DNA from: Actinomycetes bacterium
GTDB lineage: Bacteria > Actinomycetota > Acidimicrobiia > Acidimicrobiales > Acidimicrobiaceae
NCBI GenBank assembly: GCA_021823385.1
Contig: JAKAOC010000016.1
Span: forward strand, 1 to 12,235
Reading direction: 5' to 3'
Length of the DNA: 12,235 nt
Shown: one piece after another, positions 12,121 to 12,235 of the stretch
Numbering within the stretch: position 1 is the stretch's first letter
Layout of the letters: each line of letters starts with the position of its first letter
Program-made: the position numbers and the translations under genes
Notes under the pieces: generated by a model
The model's input: only the letters and a program-made list of their open reading frames with translations
Told to the model about the DNA's origin: nothing
The model's database searches: none

Positions 12121-12235
12121 ATGGACGACGCACAGGCCTTCGAGCAGTTCAAGCAGTGCACCGTAAAGGTGCTCGGCGTGAGCCCGGAGCAGGTGACCAT
12201 GGAGGCCAGCTTTGCTGAGGACCTTGACGCCGACA
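12121..12235 (+). CDS. acpP: Acyl carrier protein (N-terminal part, cut by window end)
   Basis: The visible 38 residues include FKQCTVKVLGVSPEQVTMEA and then FAEDLDAD, which is the first helix and loop of an acyl carrier protein. The frame breaks off exactly where the DSL motif should follow; its Ser would receive 4'-phosphopantetheine and carry the growing acyl chain. ATG 12121 has AGGA only 2-3 bases upstream and AAGGGG about 12 upstream. A TTG at 12112 in the same frame sits closer to the ideal distance from AAGGGG, so the start could be three codons earlier. Its place after fabD, fabH and fabG makes a fatty-acid ACP the natural reading. Confidence 0.9.
   Translation, partial: MDDAQAFEQFKQCTVKVLGVSPEQVTMEASFAEDLDAD

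Noticed and set aside
12039..12170. Frame starting ATGGAAAACGGG between fabG and acpP
   Set aside because: It overlaps acpP out of frame, lacks an SD and its end is poly-Ser shadow sequence.

Overview
The window is GC-rich DNA with high GC at third codon positions, GTG starts and strong Shine-Dalgarno (SD) sequences, which points to an actinobacterium. The fabD-fabH-fabG-acpP order, the unusual C-terminal domain on FabD, a DUF6131-type small membrane protein and a class F-like sortase fit that. My best guess is an Acidimicrobiia-like lineage, but this rests on recalled similarity and is tentative.

Layout. (1) 1-116 is the C-terminal tail of a membrane protein on the + strand, followed by about 620 bases with no convincing gene. 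(2) 738-4015 is a run of minus-strand genes for cell-envelope proteins. Reading from 4015 downward these are two coupled small membrane proteins (109 and 127 aa), a 51-aa DUF6131-type protein, a 55-aa single-span protein, a secreted DUF3494 (ice-binding-like) protein ending in a sortase-type cell-wall anchor, and a class F-like sortase whose start codon overlaps the DUF3494 stop. (3) 4016-4517 is a divergent intergenic region holding a candidate minus-strand promoter, a GC hairpin between SD and start codon, and what may be a frameshifted gene remnant. (4) 4518-7454 encodes a 978-aa LAL-type LuxR regulator, followed by an 87-aa secreted small protein (7756-8019) whose SD directly follows a UUCG hairpin. 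(5) 8483-8565 is tRNA-Leu(CAA) on the minus strand with a structured 3' trailer. (6) 9145-12235 is the type II fatty-acid synthesis operon: fabD, fabH, fabG and the start of acpP, cut by the window edge just before the expected phosphopantetheine serine.

How the genes work together. FabD loads malonyl groups onto AcpP, FabH condenses the first acyl-CoA with malonyl-ACP, and FabG reduces the ketoacyl product. The DUF3494 protein and the sortase look like a substrate-enzyme pair for surface anchoring. The small membrane proteins upstream share strand and envelope location with them, but I cannot assign functions. No mobile element, CRISPR array or rRNA was seen.
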